Source: Litorilituus lipolyticus (lineage in GTDB: Bacteria > Pseudomonadota > Gammaproteobacteria > Enterobacterales > Alteromonadaceae). From it: a stretch of 64,000 nt of DNA. Position 1 is the first letter of the stretch; each line of letters begins with the position of its first letter. The stretch is from contig NZ_SAWY01000020.1 of the NCBI RefSeq assembly GCF_006439335.1, forward strand, positions 124,001 through 188,000. The letters are read 5' to 3'. Positions 49,194-57,900 of the stretch are shown here, in pieces. The notes under the pieces are model-generated. The model had not been told where the DNA came from and did no database searches. It was given only the letters and a program-made list of their open reading frames with translations. A program made the position numbers and the translations under genes.

Positions 49194-50204
49194 CTACAAA
49201 CCTGTAAAGCTATCTAAGAATAAGTTAAGGGCGTCAAGCTGTTCACTTTCCGTCTCTAACCCATTAAATTTTGCTCTAAACACTTTGCCTTGGTCCTCAG
49301 TAAAAGACTCACTAAACCCCTCGTTTAACGCTGAGAGTGTTTGTATATACCAAGACACATGTTTACGGGCGAATCTCACACCCTTAAAATCACCGTAAAA
49401 CTGATGCAACTCATTTACATGAGCTAACAAAATGGCACGTACTTCATCCAATGAAGGGGTTTTCAACTTATTGCCCGTTGCTAAGAAATGATTAATTTCT
49501 CTAAAAAACCACGGACGACCTTGAGCACCTCGACCAATCATAATGGCATCAGCTTGGGTATGGTTTAGTACCTGTTCGGCTTTTTCAACCGTGGTAATAT
49601 CACCATTAGCCACCACCGGAATTGAAACTGCCTGCTTAATTGCCTTGATTGTGTCGTATTCCGCATGACCTTTATAAAAGTCATTTCGGGTTCGACCATG
49701 TACTGCCAAAGAAGCAATACCGTTATCTTGCGCAATTTTTGCTATTTCAATGCCGTTACGGCTATTTTCGCACCAACCTGTACGAATTTTTAACGTCACC
49801 GGTATATCTACCGCTTGCACCACAGACTTAACAATTGCTTCAACCTGTGCTGGCTCTTTTAATAACGCAGAACCCGCTAACTTCTTATTTACCTTTTTTG
49901 CTGGGCATCCCATATTAATATCAATAATTTGGGCACCACTTTGTGCATTAACTTTCGCAGCAAAGGCCATTTCTTCAGGACAACTACCCGCTATTTGTAC
50001 TGAGCGGATGCCTGCCTCTTTGCTATGCACCATACGTTGCTTAGATTTGTCGGTATTCCAAACTTTAGGATTAGACGACATCATTTCTGATACAGCTAAA
50101 CCTGCACCTAATTGACAACATAATTGTCTAAAAGGTTGATCAGTAATACCCGCCATTGGCGCAAGCATTACCTGACTATTTAATTGATACGGACCTATCT
50201 TCAC
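49194..50204 (-). CDS. dusB: tRNA-dihydrouridine synthase DusB
   Basis: DusB reduces uridine 17 of tRNAs. The 336 residues start MKIGPYQLNSQVMLAPMAGI, and the catalytic Cys is in IDINMGCPAKKVNKKLAGSA. It heads the dusB-fis operon. In E. coli and many relatives prmA directly precedes dusB; here prmA is 9.6 kb away, with a plus-strand island between. Confidence 0.96.
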   Translation of the reverse strand: MKIGPYQLNSQVMLAPMAGITDQPFRQLCCQLGAGLAVSEMMSSNPKVWNTDKSKQRMVHSKEAGIRSVQIAGSCPEEMAFAAKVNAQSGAQIIDINMGCPAKKVNKKLAGSALLKEPAQVEAIVKSVVQAVDIPVTLKIRTGWCENSRNGIEIAKIAQDNGIASLAVHGRTRNDFYKGHAEYDTIKAIKQAVSIPVVANGDITTVEKAEQVLNHTQADAIMIGRGAQGRPWFFREINHFLATGNKLKTPSLDEVRAILLAHVNELHQFYGDFKGVRFARKHVSWYIQTLSALNEGFSESFTEDQGKVFRAKFNGLETESEQLDALNLFLDSFTGL

Positions 50205-50446
50205 ACTGATGCTTTTTTGAGCTACTCGTCAAAAGGGCGCTAAGTTTACGTGTTTTTTTTTCAATTGAAAAGCATAGAATTTGAACAATTTTTAACTTTT
50301 TTCCACTTTTTAATATTGACATTTGCCAAACTTTTAAAGTGACCACAAAACGTACAATTACTTTACAAATATGTTGACATTAGTCACAAAAAAGTCTTTC
50401 AAGTATTTGCTCGAAATATACGCTGTACTGTGGCAAGGTAAAGGGA

Positions 50447-51847
50447 TTGAGCATTTACAATAACTTAATAAAAAACAATAATATTATGCATACTCCACTA
50501 CAATTACCCATTACAAATATTTATGGAAAAGGCGACTACAGTGTTGTAGTTCACTTAGGTAGCGAGCAAGCACCCGTTAATTTGCTGCTTGATACTGGCA
50601 GTAGCACGCTAGTAGTAAAAGAAGGGGTTTACCAAACAAAGCATGACAAGCAATTAACCCCTTCGGCTATTGCCCAAGAAGTTAACTACGGTATTGGCGG
50701 TTGGAATGGCCCAGTTATTAAAAGCGGCATTACCTTAAGTAATTACGATTTAGCCAATAAAAGCAAAGTTGGATCTGAGCAAATCACCTTAACTAAAGGC
50801 GATATTGCCGTTGTATCAGGTAAACAACAGGTTGCAACCTTTGGTGATGCCGATGGCATATTAGGCTTAGCGTATCACCACCTTAATAAAGGCTTTAACT
50901 TAACAAGTTATTTTACCCAGCAAAACATAAGCCCAGCTACGACCTACCCATGGCCCTTTAGCGATGCAAGCGAAACCTCTCCAACAAGTACCGACTTAAA
51001 CGCCTTTAAAAAATTTTTATGGCAATATCCAGAACACGATATTGTGCCTTATTTTACTGAACTTGAAGAAGAACACTTAGTTGCCAACAAGTTCGCCTTT
51101 TATAGCAAACGCTCCAGCATATTCGTCGATGAAGCCAATAAAGACATTAATATTGCCACTAGTCCAATAGCAGACATAGAACCACTAATGCAACTATCCG
51201 AGAACCAAGGCGCATTAATACTTGGTGGTGGTGAAGAACAAACAGATTTATATCAAGGTGAATTTCAAAGCATTCAAGTGGAGCACGATGTTTATTACAA
51301 CGTTGAACTTGTCTCGGTACAAGTGGGTGATAAGCCAGTTATAAAAGCTGAGCCTTTAGAACAAAGCCATGTAAAAAGCTATTTTACCAATGCCATTATT
51401 GATACTGGCGCAGGCGCGATAGTGTTAACTGCTACAATATATGAGCAAGTAATACGCGATTTAATTGCTATCAACCCAAGTTATGAAGCGTTACTAACTC
51501 CTTTCAAAGATTATAAAGAACAGTACACAGGAGTCGATGCTAGCTTGATAGAATTAGATAAGTGGCCAACCATTTACTTTAATTTTGTTAGCAATTCCAG
51601 CAACGCAAACGGTGAAGGCCACATAGATAATGAAGAAAAGCCAACAATACAGTTAGCTTGTACACCACAAACCTATTGGCAACTGAATTGCCCTACTTTT
51701 GGTAGAGCAAGCCTCAAATTATTAAGTCAGTTACCCCAATGGCCAAACCAATCCATTATTGGATTACCGCTATTGAATAACTACTATGTTGTATTTGATC
51801 GCAGTGAAGATACAAATGGCGTGATTAAGTTTGCAAAGCAAAAATAA
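50447..51847 (+). CDS. Pepsin-like (family A1) aspartic protease, cytoplasmic
   Basis: This 466-residue protein has both lobes of a pepsin. The first active-site motif is NLLLDTGSSTLVV (residues about 46-58) and the second is NAIIDTGAGAIVLTA (about 322-336). SIIGLPLLNNYYVVFDR near the C-terminus is the pepsin-family strand that packs on the second lobe. There is no signal peptide or propeptide, as in the bacterial pepsins called shewasins, so it acts in the cytoplasm. The start is the TTG at 50447 with AAGGT ahead; the ATG at 50486 is the alternative. The first gene of a plus-strand island, it lies 88 bases before a borosin-type methyltransferase and is a candidate leader-cleaving enzyme. Confidence 0.85.
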   Translation: MSIYNNLIKNNNIMHTPLQLPITNIYGKGDYSVVVHLGSEQAPVNLLLDTGSSTLVVKEGVYQTKHDKQLTPSAIAQEVNYGIGGWNGPVIKSGITLSNYDLANKSKVGSEQITLTKGDIAVVSGKQQVATFGDADGILGLAYHHLNKGFNLTSYFTQQNISPATTYPWPFSDASETSPTSTDLNAFKKFLWQYPEHDIVPYFTELEEEHLVANKFAFYSKRSSIFVDEANKDINIATSPIADIEPLMQLSENQGALILGGGEEQTDLYQGEFQSIQVEHDVYYNVELVSVQVGDKPVIKAEPLEQSHVKSYFTNAIIDTGAGAIVLTATIYEQVIRDLIAINPSYEALLTPFKDYKEQYTGVDASLIELDKWPTIYFNFVSNSSNANGEGHIDNEEKPTIQLACTPQTYWQLNCPTFGRASLKLLSQLPQWPNQSIIGLPLLNNYYVVFDRSEDTNGVIKFAKQK

Positions 51848-51935
51848 GAAATAAGCTGTGTTAACTTATCACTTTAATAAGAATCTGATAAGTTAGCTCA
51901 AAATGAATAACAAATGAAAATAATGGAAAATAAGT

Positions 51936-52757
51936 ATGTCAGGTAATTTAACGTGTGTCGGTACTGGCATGACCTTAGGTGCTCATGTTAGCCCTATCGC
52001 ATTAAGCCATATTGAACATGCTGATGTGGTTTTCTCATTAATGGCTAATGGTTTCGCACAAAAATGGTTAGAAGGTATTAACGATAACGTGCATAGCCTA
52101 CAACACTTCTACGAAGAGGGTAAAAACCGCAATATTACCTACAACGAAATGGTTGATACCATTTTAGACGCCGTACGAGAAGGTAAAAAAGTCGTCGCTG
52201 CTTTTTATGGTCACCCCGGCGTATTTGCTTGTGTTGCCCATCGCGCCATTAGAAAAGCCAAATTAGAAGAGCTACCTGCCACCATGGAGCCGGGTATATC
52301 AGCAGAAGACTGCCTTTATGCTGATTTAGGCATAGATCCTGGCAATACTGGTTGTGCACATTTTGAAACCAGCCAATTCATGTTTTATAAGCGTAAAGTT
52401 GATAATTCAGCCCATTTAATTTTATGGCAAGTAGCCTTAGCAGGTGATAAATCCTTAGGCAAGTTCTCAACAGGCAAAGCCTATCGCCAAGTCTTAGTAG
52501 ACTTGCTACTAGAGCACTACCCTGCTGACCATGAAGTTATATTATATGAAGCTAAAGGCATAGCTATAGATACCATGCGTGCCGACAAAATTGCCTTAAC
52601 AGAACTGGTTGATGCTGAGTTACACATGCACACCACCATGGTGGTTCCGCCAAGTAGAAAAATGCAGCCTAATGAAGAGGTGCTCGCTAGGTTGGCGCAA
52701 ATAGATAAAAAAGAAGAGCGCGCTAAAAGTGGGCCTAAACTAACATTAGTGCTATAG
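51936..52757 (+). CDS. SonM-like split-borosin peptide backbone alpha-N-methyltransferase
   Basis: This 273-residue protein has the tetrapyrrole-methylase fold. The N-terminal LTCVGTGMTLGAHVSPIAL, then EHADVVFSLMANGFAQKWL, VVAAFYGHPGVFACVAHRAI and MEPGISAEDCLYADLGIDPG match, as I recall the sequence, the Shewanella oneidensis borosin methyltransferase SonM. Tyr59, Arg65, Tyr69 and Tyr91 occupy the region where borosin enzymes hold the catalytic Tyr/Arg cluster. It lacks the fused C-terminal peptide of fungal OphMA, so the substrate must be separate. Two candidate precursors lie 0.8 and 3 kb downstream. It would methylate peptide-bond nitrogens with SAM. A generic tetrapyrrole methylase is the less likely alternative. 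Confidence 0.87.
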   Translation: MSGNLTCVGTGMTLGAHVSPIALSHIEHADVVFSLMANGFAQKWLEGINDNVHSLQHFYEEGKNRNITYNEMVDTILDAVREGKKVVAAFYGHPGVFACVAHRAIRKAKLEELPATMEPGISAEDCLYADLGIDPGNTGCAHFETSQFMFYKRKVDNSAHLILWQVALAGDKSLGKFSTGKAYRQVLVDLLLEHYPADHEVILYEAKGIAIDTMRADKIALTELVDAELHMHTTMVVPPSRKMQPNEEVLARLAQIDKKEERAKSGPKLTLVL

Positions 52758-52790
52758 CCTACAACGGTATAGATTTAAACTAAGAAAATT

Positions 52791-53360
52791 ATGCATAGTT
52801 TTACCACCGAACGATTACTAATTCGTCCTTTCATACCTGATGATGAGGAGCTGTACTGTCAATTATTCACTGATGAAAAAATCATGAGGAACTCTGGCGG
52901 TGTTATTAAATTAGAGCAAACTAAGAAGAACTTTGCTAACTCGCTAAAAGCGATTGAAAAAAAGAAAAAAGCAGTACTTAATTGGGCAATAATTGAAAAA
53001 GAAAGTCTTGAACCAATAGGCTTTCAAGCCTTGTCATGGCTAAAGCCTAGTCACTCCCCGAAACCCAACAAAGAAGATATAAACCAAGTGGAAATTGGCA
53101 TTATGTTGCTAACAAAAGCAAACGGAAAGCAATACCCAGAAGAGGCCATGGGGGCTTTAATGGAGTATGCTTTTAATTACCAAAACATTGATAGAATCAA
53201 CGCATTTTATGCCAACAAGAATCTCGCCACCAAGCGTTTTTTAAAAAAATTACAGTTTACTTTTGAGGACGAACTACAACCCACAACAACTAAAAATAGT
53301 TATCAATACTTTGATAAACCCCAATGGCAGCAACGGTTAATCACTAAAGTTTTTGACTAA
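52791..53360 (+). CDS. GNAT family N-acetyltransferase (RimJ/RimL-like)
   Basis: The 189 residues start TTERLLIRPFIPDDEELYCQ, typical of RimJ/RimL proteins. The acetyl-CoA region is in IGIMLLTKANGKQYPEEAMG, somewhat degenerate because the usual Q/R-x-x-G-x-G/A loop reads KANGKQY, and NKNLATKRFLKKLQF follows. The gene lies 33 bases after the methyltransferase and before the precursor genes, so peptide acetylation is a possible role. That is inference. Confidence 0.75.
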   Translation: MHSFTTERLLIRPFIPDDEELYCQLFTDEKIMRNSGGVIKLEQTKKNFANSLKAIEKKKKAVLNWAIIEKESLEPIGFQALSWLKPSHSPKPNKEDINQVEIGIMLLTKANGKQYPEEAMGALMEYAFNYQNIDRINAFYANKNLATKRFLKKLQFTFEDELQPTTTKNSYQYFDKPQWQQRLITKVFD

Positions 53361-53424
53361 CACTCTATCTATTATTTATAAAAAGTTATTCAAGTGTTGA
53401 TAACGACATGAAAATTAGTGCTCA

Positions 53425-53442
53425 GAAAAACACATTGCTAAT
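53425..53442 (+). promoter_or_regulatory. Conserved upstream element of precursor gene 1
   Basis: GAAAAACACATTGCTAAT lies 122 bases before the ATG. The same 18 bases occur 123 bases before precursor gene 2. The regions between share CTGCTA-type words and an AACAATAAAAAT/ATTAAAAT-GGAGTAAACC ending, so the whole promoter block was duplicated. The factor that reads it is unknown. Confidence 0.6.
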
Positions 53443-53546
53443 GCAAGACATAATCTGCTACTTTTAATTCTCTAAAAAATAGTGGCTCAGTTTTGTAACT
53501 CTCTAAACTACAAGTTGAAACTTAATAATTAAAATGGAGTAAACCT

Positions 53547-53798
53547 ATGAACAAAGTAATAGAAATTTTAACAGAAATGGCTCAGAATGCATCAGCAGAT
53601 ATAGAACAATTAGCCGCTCAAGTGAGTTCTGAACAGGCTGAAGCAATTATCAATAAAGATATTACGGCACTTGAACGCCAATTAGATATTTGCCCCGATA
53701 TTAAGTGCTTTCTAATACCTGCTGAAGATGAAGAACCAAGCAAAAAAGAGGAAGAGAAAGAAGAAGAATCTGATGTAAAGTCAGTTGTTAGCTTCTAA
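53547..53798 (+). CDS. Candidate borosin precursor peptide 1
   Basis: This is an 83-residue acidic peptide. Residues 1-48 are helical, with SSEQAEAIINKDITALERQL resembling the borosin-binding domain of SonA (EQ-x-AV/AI-x-x-D-x-x-x-L). A hydrophobic CFLIPA follows at 54-59, where SonA has its methylated residues. Then comes an acidic tract (60-76) and a short hydrophobic tail VKSVVSF (77-83). Either hydrophobic segment could be the methylated core. The start is preceded by GGAGTAAACC. It ends 8 bases before a diguanylate cyclase gene. Confidence 0.78.
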   Translation: MNKVIEILTEMAQNASADIEQLAAQVSSEQAEAIINKDITALERQLDICPDIKCFLIPAEDEEPSKKEEEKEEESDVKSVVSF

Positions 53799-53806
53799 AT
53801 ATTAAT

Positions 53807-55582
53807 ATGATTTATAGCAATAAGTTCCTCATAATTTTTTTATTTGCATATTTATTGCTCTTCTCAATAACAGGCTTCACTGAAAGCATTTCAATCAAGT
53901 TAGAAGAGGCAGATAACGTTAAAAGTAGTAACCCTTCAAAGTTCTCAGAATTGTTAAGCTCATTGGAAGAACAAAAAAAACTCCTAGATAATGAACAAAG
54001 GTATTACTTGCGATACCTGCAAGCATATCAACTTGCCTTTTCAGGAAAAACCGAAAAATCTAAAACAATCCTTAAAGAAATATTAGGATCAGAGGCAAGT
54101 GAGACAATAAAGTTTAGATCTCGCTTAACACTTATAAATTTTTACGCATATAACAGAAACTGGGCTGATGGTTTATCTAATTTAACTGTACTCCTAGAAG
54201 AGCTCCCTAAAATCAATAACGAGCAATATCAAAATGACGGATTAGCTTTAGCTGCAATGTTTTATAATCAAATCGGTCAGTATTCTTTAGGGTTAACTTA
54301 CGCAAATCAACTAGAAAAACAAACAAAAGATGCACGACAAAATTGTTTAGCTAAAATGTTTAAGTTTGAGTCAATTTTTTACACTACAGACTTAAAAGTT
54401 GATCCTATAGAAATTGAATCCGCTATAAATGCTTGTAATAAAGAGCCTATCGCGGCAAATTTACTACGTACATATGTTGCTGAAATGCATATTCAAGATG
54501 AGCAGCTTGAACATGCCAACACCTTATTATTAAAGTATATTCATGAAGTTGAATCAGTAAAGTATGTTAGGTTAATTGTAAGGTTTTACTCACTAATTGC
54601 TGAGACATACTTTAAACAAAGTGACTTTGAGAAAAGCGCTTATTACTCAAACAAAACCATTGAAAAAGCCGTTAATATTCCGACTACTCAAGGTGTTATC
54701 AATTCATATAAATTTCTCTATCATATAGCGAAAAAGCAAAGCGACTTTTCTGCATCACTACTTGCCCATGAAAAATACTCTCAATTAAATCAATCTTATA
54801 TAGATGAAATAACAGCCAAGCACTTTGCATATCAACTTGCAGAGCATAAATCATTTGAACAACAAAGTAAGATAAGCTTACTTAATGAAAAAAATACTCT
54901 ATTAGAAACAAAACAAGCTCTATCAGAAGCCGAAGTAGCCAATACCCGTTTAATCATTATGGTGTTGATTATCAGTCTGCTGTTATTCATCTTTTGGGCT
55001 GGTCGCTTATACAAAGCACACAAACGTATAAAAGAATTGGCTGAGTTTGACGCCTTAACAGGAATATTCAATCGTGGTCATTTTACCCAAGTGGCAACAA
55101 GTACGTTACGTTATTGTAAAAGTGCTGAACAAGATTTGAGTGTGATTATGTTCGATTTAGATTACTTTAAATCAATCAACGATAACTATGGTCACGCTAC
55201 AGGCGATTGGGCGTTAAAAGAAACCATTAAAGTATGCCAAAATGTGGGACGTAAAAATGATATCTTTGCTCGGTTAGGCGGTGAAGAATTTTGTATTTTA
55301 TTACCCAGCTGCCATATTCGTAGTGCAGCTTTAGTTGCTGAACATTGTAGAAGCGCCATCGAAGATATTGTTACTGAAGCTTCTGGGCATGACTTTAAAA
55401 TAACCGCTAGCTTTGGCATCACAGATGCTAAGACCTCAGGGTTTGAGTTAGAAAAACTCCTTGCTGATGCCGATGAAGCTGCATATGATTCAAAAAAATC
55501 TGGAAGAAACCGCATTACCGTGTTTACGGTAGAAGAAGAACCAGAACAAAAGCAGCTAGACAGTTCATGGAGTATCACTTAA
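53807..55582 (+). CDS. Membrane-bound GGDEF diguanylate cyclase with periplasmic TPR-like sensor (copy 1)
   Basis: The 591 residues comprise a signal anchor (4-25), a long helical-repeat periplasmic region of TPR type (about 30-340), a coiled coil ending in LLETKQALSEAEVANTRL, a transmembrane helix (about 380-400) and a GGDEF domain. The active site is GGEEF at 491-495, so c-di-GMP synthesis is expected. The RKND five residues before it is an inhibitory I-site. It begins 8 bases after precursor 1, with no ribosome-binding site of its own, so it is probably translationally coupled. Confidence 0.9.
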   Translation: MIYSNKFLIIFLFAYLLLFSITGFTESISIKLEEADNVKSSNPSKFSELLSSLEEQKKLLDNEQRYYLRYLQAYQLAFSGKTEKSKTILKEILGSEASETIKFRSRLTLINFYAYNRNWADGLSNLTVLLEELPKINNEQYQNDGLALAAMFYNQIGQYSLGLTYANQLEKQTKDARQNCLAKMFKFESIFYTTDLKVDPIEIESAINACNKEPIAANLLRTYVAEMHIQDEQLEHANTLLLKYIHEVESVKYVRLIVRFYSLIAETYFKQSDFEKSAYYSNKTIEKAVNIPTTQGVINSYKFLYHIAKKQSDFSASLLAHEKYSQLNQSYIDEITAKHFAYQLAEHKSFEQQSKISLLNEKNTLLETKQALSEAEVANTRLIIMVLIISLLLFIFWAGRLYKAHKRIKELAEFDALTGIFNRGHFTQVATSTLRYCKSAEQDLSVIMFDLDYFKSINDNYGHATGDWALKETIKVCQNVGRKNDIFARLGGEEFCILLPSCHIRSAALVAEHCRSAIEDIVTEASGHDFKITASFGITDAKTSGFELEKLLADADEAAYDSKKSGRNRITVFTVEEEPEQKQLDSSWSIT

Positions 55583-55639
55583 CGCTAATCATCTTTGACC
55601 TTAATAAATGAACAGGTTTAACCATTACATACCTTGCTT

Positions 55640-55657
55640 GAAAAACACATTGCTAAT
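55640..55657 (+). promoter_or_regulatory. Conserved upstream element of precursor gene 2
   Basis: This is identical to the 18 bases at 53425-53442 and lies at the same distance from its start codon. Additional TGCTAAT words follow at 55660-55680. It marks the duplicated promoter of the second peptide-cyclase unit. Confidence 0.6.
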
Positions 55658-55762
55658 AGCTGCTAATTTCTGCTAATTTAAACCTCCATATAACATTAGT
55701 ACATTAATGTAACTCGTTAAGCGGTAAGTTAAAATTTAACAATAAAAATCGGAGTAAACCCT

Positions 55763-56035
55763 ATGAGTGAAGCCATTCAAGTGTTAGTTGGCTTAGCAAG
55801 CAATGCCACGTTAAATAACCAAGATAATATTACCACTATGCTTGCAGAAGCAGACATTAGCTTAGAGCAAGAGAAAGCTATAAAAGCCAAAGATGCTAAG
55901 CGATTACTAGATGCTTCTGATGAGATTTCAAAAATTAAGTTTTTTATTCCAATTGCTCCTGCGGAAGATGACGAGCCTGAGGAAAGCAATGAAGAAGAAA
56001 CTGAAACCAATAACCTACTAGCAATTATTGGTTAA
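55763..56035 (+). CDS. Candidate borosin precursor peptide 2
   Basis: This 90-residue paralogue of precursor 1 has the same layout: helical residues 1-55 (ISLEQEKAIKAKDAKRLLDA), a hydrophobic FFIPIAPA at 60-67, an acidic tract EDDEPEESNEEETE (68-81), and the tail NNLLAIIG at 83-90. The last four to six residues resemble the Val/Ile/Gly-rich cores of known borosins. GGAGTAAACC precedes the start. It ends 11 bases before cyclase copy 2. Confidence 0.78.
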   Translation: MSEAIQVLVGLASNATLNNQDNITTMLAEADISLEQEKAIKAKDAKRLLDASDEISKIKFFIPIAPAEDDEPEESNEEETETNNLLAIIG

Positions 56036-56046
56036 TTATATATAAA

Positions 56047-57882
56047 ATGAAATTTATCAGCATGACCTCATACTGTCTGTGCATATACAGTTGCGTTATG
56101 CTGACTTCATTTGCCTTAAGTTTATTCCCCCAAATAACTCATGCTAATGAAGTTACAGAAGTAAGAGTACTCTCAGCCAAAAACATCTCAGATAAACTAA
56201 AATTAGCGGAGAAACACAAACGTACTAACCCAACAAAATTCAATGAACTAATTTATGAACTACAAGGCCAACCTAACCTCAAAAATGAACAAAAACAGCA
56301 TCTCAATTTTTTAATTGCATTCTCCTTTATTTATAGTGGTCAATTTGACAAAGCAGCATCAAAATTACGAGCTCTACAAAAAGAAAAACTGAATAAATTG
56401 CTAAGGTACAGAGTTAATTATTCACTTATTGTTGTCGCTACAGCCACCAAAAATTGGTCCGAAGGATTAAAACACATCGCAATAAATAACGAAATTTTGC
56501 AATACATCGATGATATAGAGCAATACCAAAACGGTTTACTATCAGTGATAGTATTTTATAGTCAAATGAGGCAGTACCAACTCGCACTAAAATATATTGA
56601 CAAGCTATCAAATCAAACACTATCACCAACAAATACATGTGCTCTCAAACAATTAAACTTAGAAGCAAGATTTAACCTAAAAGAATTGAAGCTAAACGAT
56701 ACAAACTTCAATGATGCTATTGATGATTGCATTAATGCTAATTTTCTGATTCCTGCACATATTGTGCGTTTACATAAAGCAAAGCTCTATTTGCGAAATG
56801 ACATGCCCCAAGAAGCACTGGAGTTTTTATTAGGTCATTTGAATGACGCTAAAGCTACCCAATATCCTATGCTAATTGCTGAGATGCATAACGTGCTAGC
56901 TAGGTCTTTCATAAAAATAAACGACTTAGAAAGTGCTAAATCACAAGCACAGGCAGCTCTTGCAGTAAATAGTAACGTATCCAATCTGCTACAAGGTGTT
57001 GATACTTACCTATTACTTTATGAGATAGCCAAAGCAGAAAATAGCCCTACCTTGGCATTAGAGTATTACGAAAAATACGCAGAAATAGAAAGAGCTAACT
57101 TAGAAGGCGAGAAAGCTAAGCACTTAGCATTTCAGTTAGCACAACATAAAACTGCCGAACAAGAAACTCAAATAGCCCTGCTTAACGAAAAGAATGCCTT
57201 ATTAGAAACCAAACAAGCACTGTCAGAAGCCGAGGTAACAAATACTCGCTTATTCATTACGGTGCTGATTATCAGCCTGTTGTTATTTACCTTCTGGGGT
57301 GGTCGCTTATATAAAGCCCATAAACGCATAAAAGAATTGGCCGAATTTGACTCCTTAACAGGTATATTCAATCGTGGTCATTTTACTCAAGTGGCTACTA
57401 GTGCATTAAACTATTGTGAAAGTGCAAAACAAGAGTTAAGTGTAATAATTTTCGACTTAGACCACTTTAAATCGGTGAATGACACTTATGGTCATGCCAC
57501 AGGGGATTGGGCGTTAATCGAAGCTATAAGCGTTTGTAAAGATTTTGGTAGACAAAACGACATATTTGCCCGATTAGGCGGCGAAGAATTCTGTATATTA
57601 CTACCAAGCTGCGACATACGAACGGCGGCTTTACGTGCAGAGCAGTGTAGACAAGCGATTGAAGGCATTGTCACTGAAGCCTCAGGGCACGATTTTAAGT
57701 TAACCGCGAGTTTTGGTGTAACCGACGCTAAAACATCAGGTTTTGTGCTAGAAAAACTACTTGCCGATGCTGACAGTGCAGCTTATGAGTCTAAGCATGC
57801 AGGTCGAAACCGTATTACGGTATTTACTATTGAAGAAAAACCTGAACAAAAGCAGCTAGACAGTTCATGGAGTATCACTTAA
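56047..57882 (+). CDS. Membrane-bound GGDEF diguanylate cyclase with periplasmic TPR-like sensor (copy 2)
   Basis: The 611 residues have the same order as copy 1: signal anchor, helical-repeat periplasmic domain, coiled coil, transmembrane helix (about 400-420), GGDEF domain. The active site is GGEEF at 511-515 and the I-site RQND precedes it. The cytoplasmic half is nearly identical to copy 1, down to the last 17 residues (EPEQKQLDSSWSIT end), while the sensor half has diverged widely. That pattern suggests recent duplication or gene conversion with different ligand specificity. Confidence 0.9.
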   Translation: MKFISMTSYCLCIYSCVMLTSFALSLFPQITHANEVTEVRVLSAKNISDKLKLAEKHKRTNPTKFNELIYELQGQPNLKNEQKQHLNFLIAFSFIYSGQFDKAASKLRALQKEKLNKLLRYRVNYSLIVVATATKNWSEGLKHIAINNEILQYIDDIEQYQNGLLSVIVFYSQMRQYQLALKYIDKLSNQTLSPTNTCALKQLNLEARFNLKELKLNDTNFNDAIDDCINANFLIPAHIVRLHKAKLYLRNDMPQEALEFLLGHLNDAKATQYPMLIAEMHNVLARSFIKINDLESAKSQAQAALAVNSNVSNLLQGVDTYLLLYEIAKAENSPTLALEYYEKYAEIERANLEGEKAKHLAFQLAQHKTAEQETQIALLNEKNALLETKQALSEAEVTNTRLFITVLIISLLLFTFWGGRLYKAHKRIKELAEFDSLTGIFNRGHFTQVATSALNYCESAKQELSVIIFDLDHFKSVNDTYGHATGDWALIEAISVCKDFGRQNDIFARLGGEEFCILLPSCDIRTAALRAEQCRQAIEGIVTEASGHDFKLTASFGVTDAKTSGFVLEKLLADADSAAYESKHAGRNRITVFTIEEKPEQKQLDSSWSIT

Positions 57883-57900
57883 TCTTAAACTAAATATTAT

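Noticed and set aside
51936-52757. Uroporphyrinogen or precorrin methylase
   Set aside because: The fold is shared, but the motifs match the peptide N-methyltransferase SonM, and no tetrapyrrole gene is beside it. The incomplete CysG is 9 kb away and is not linked.
55192-55578. 128-codon open frame on the minus strand, with similar ones in the other cyclase copies
   Set aside because: It recurs only because the GGDEF halves of the cyclases are duplicated; it is antisense to the active-site region.
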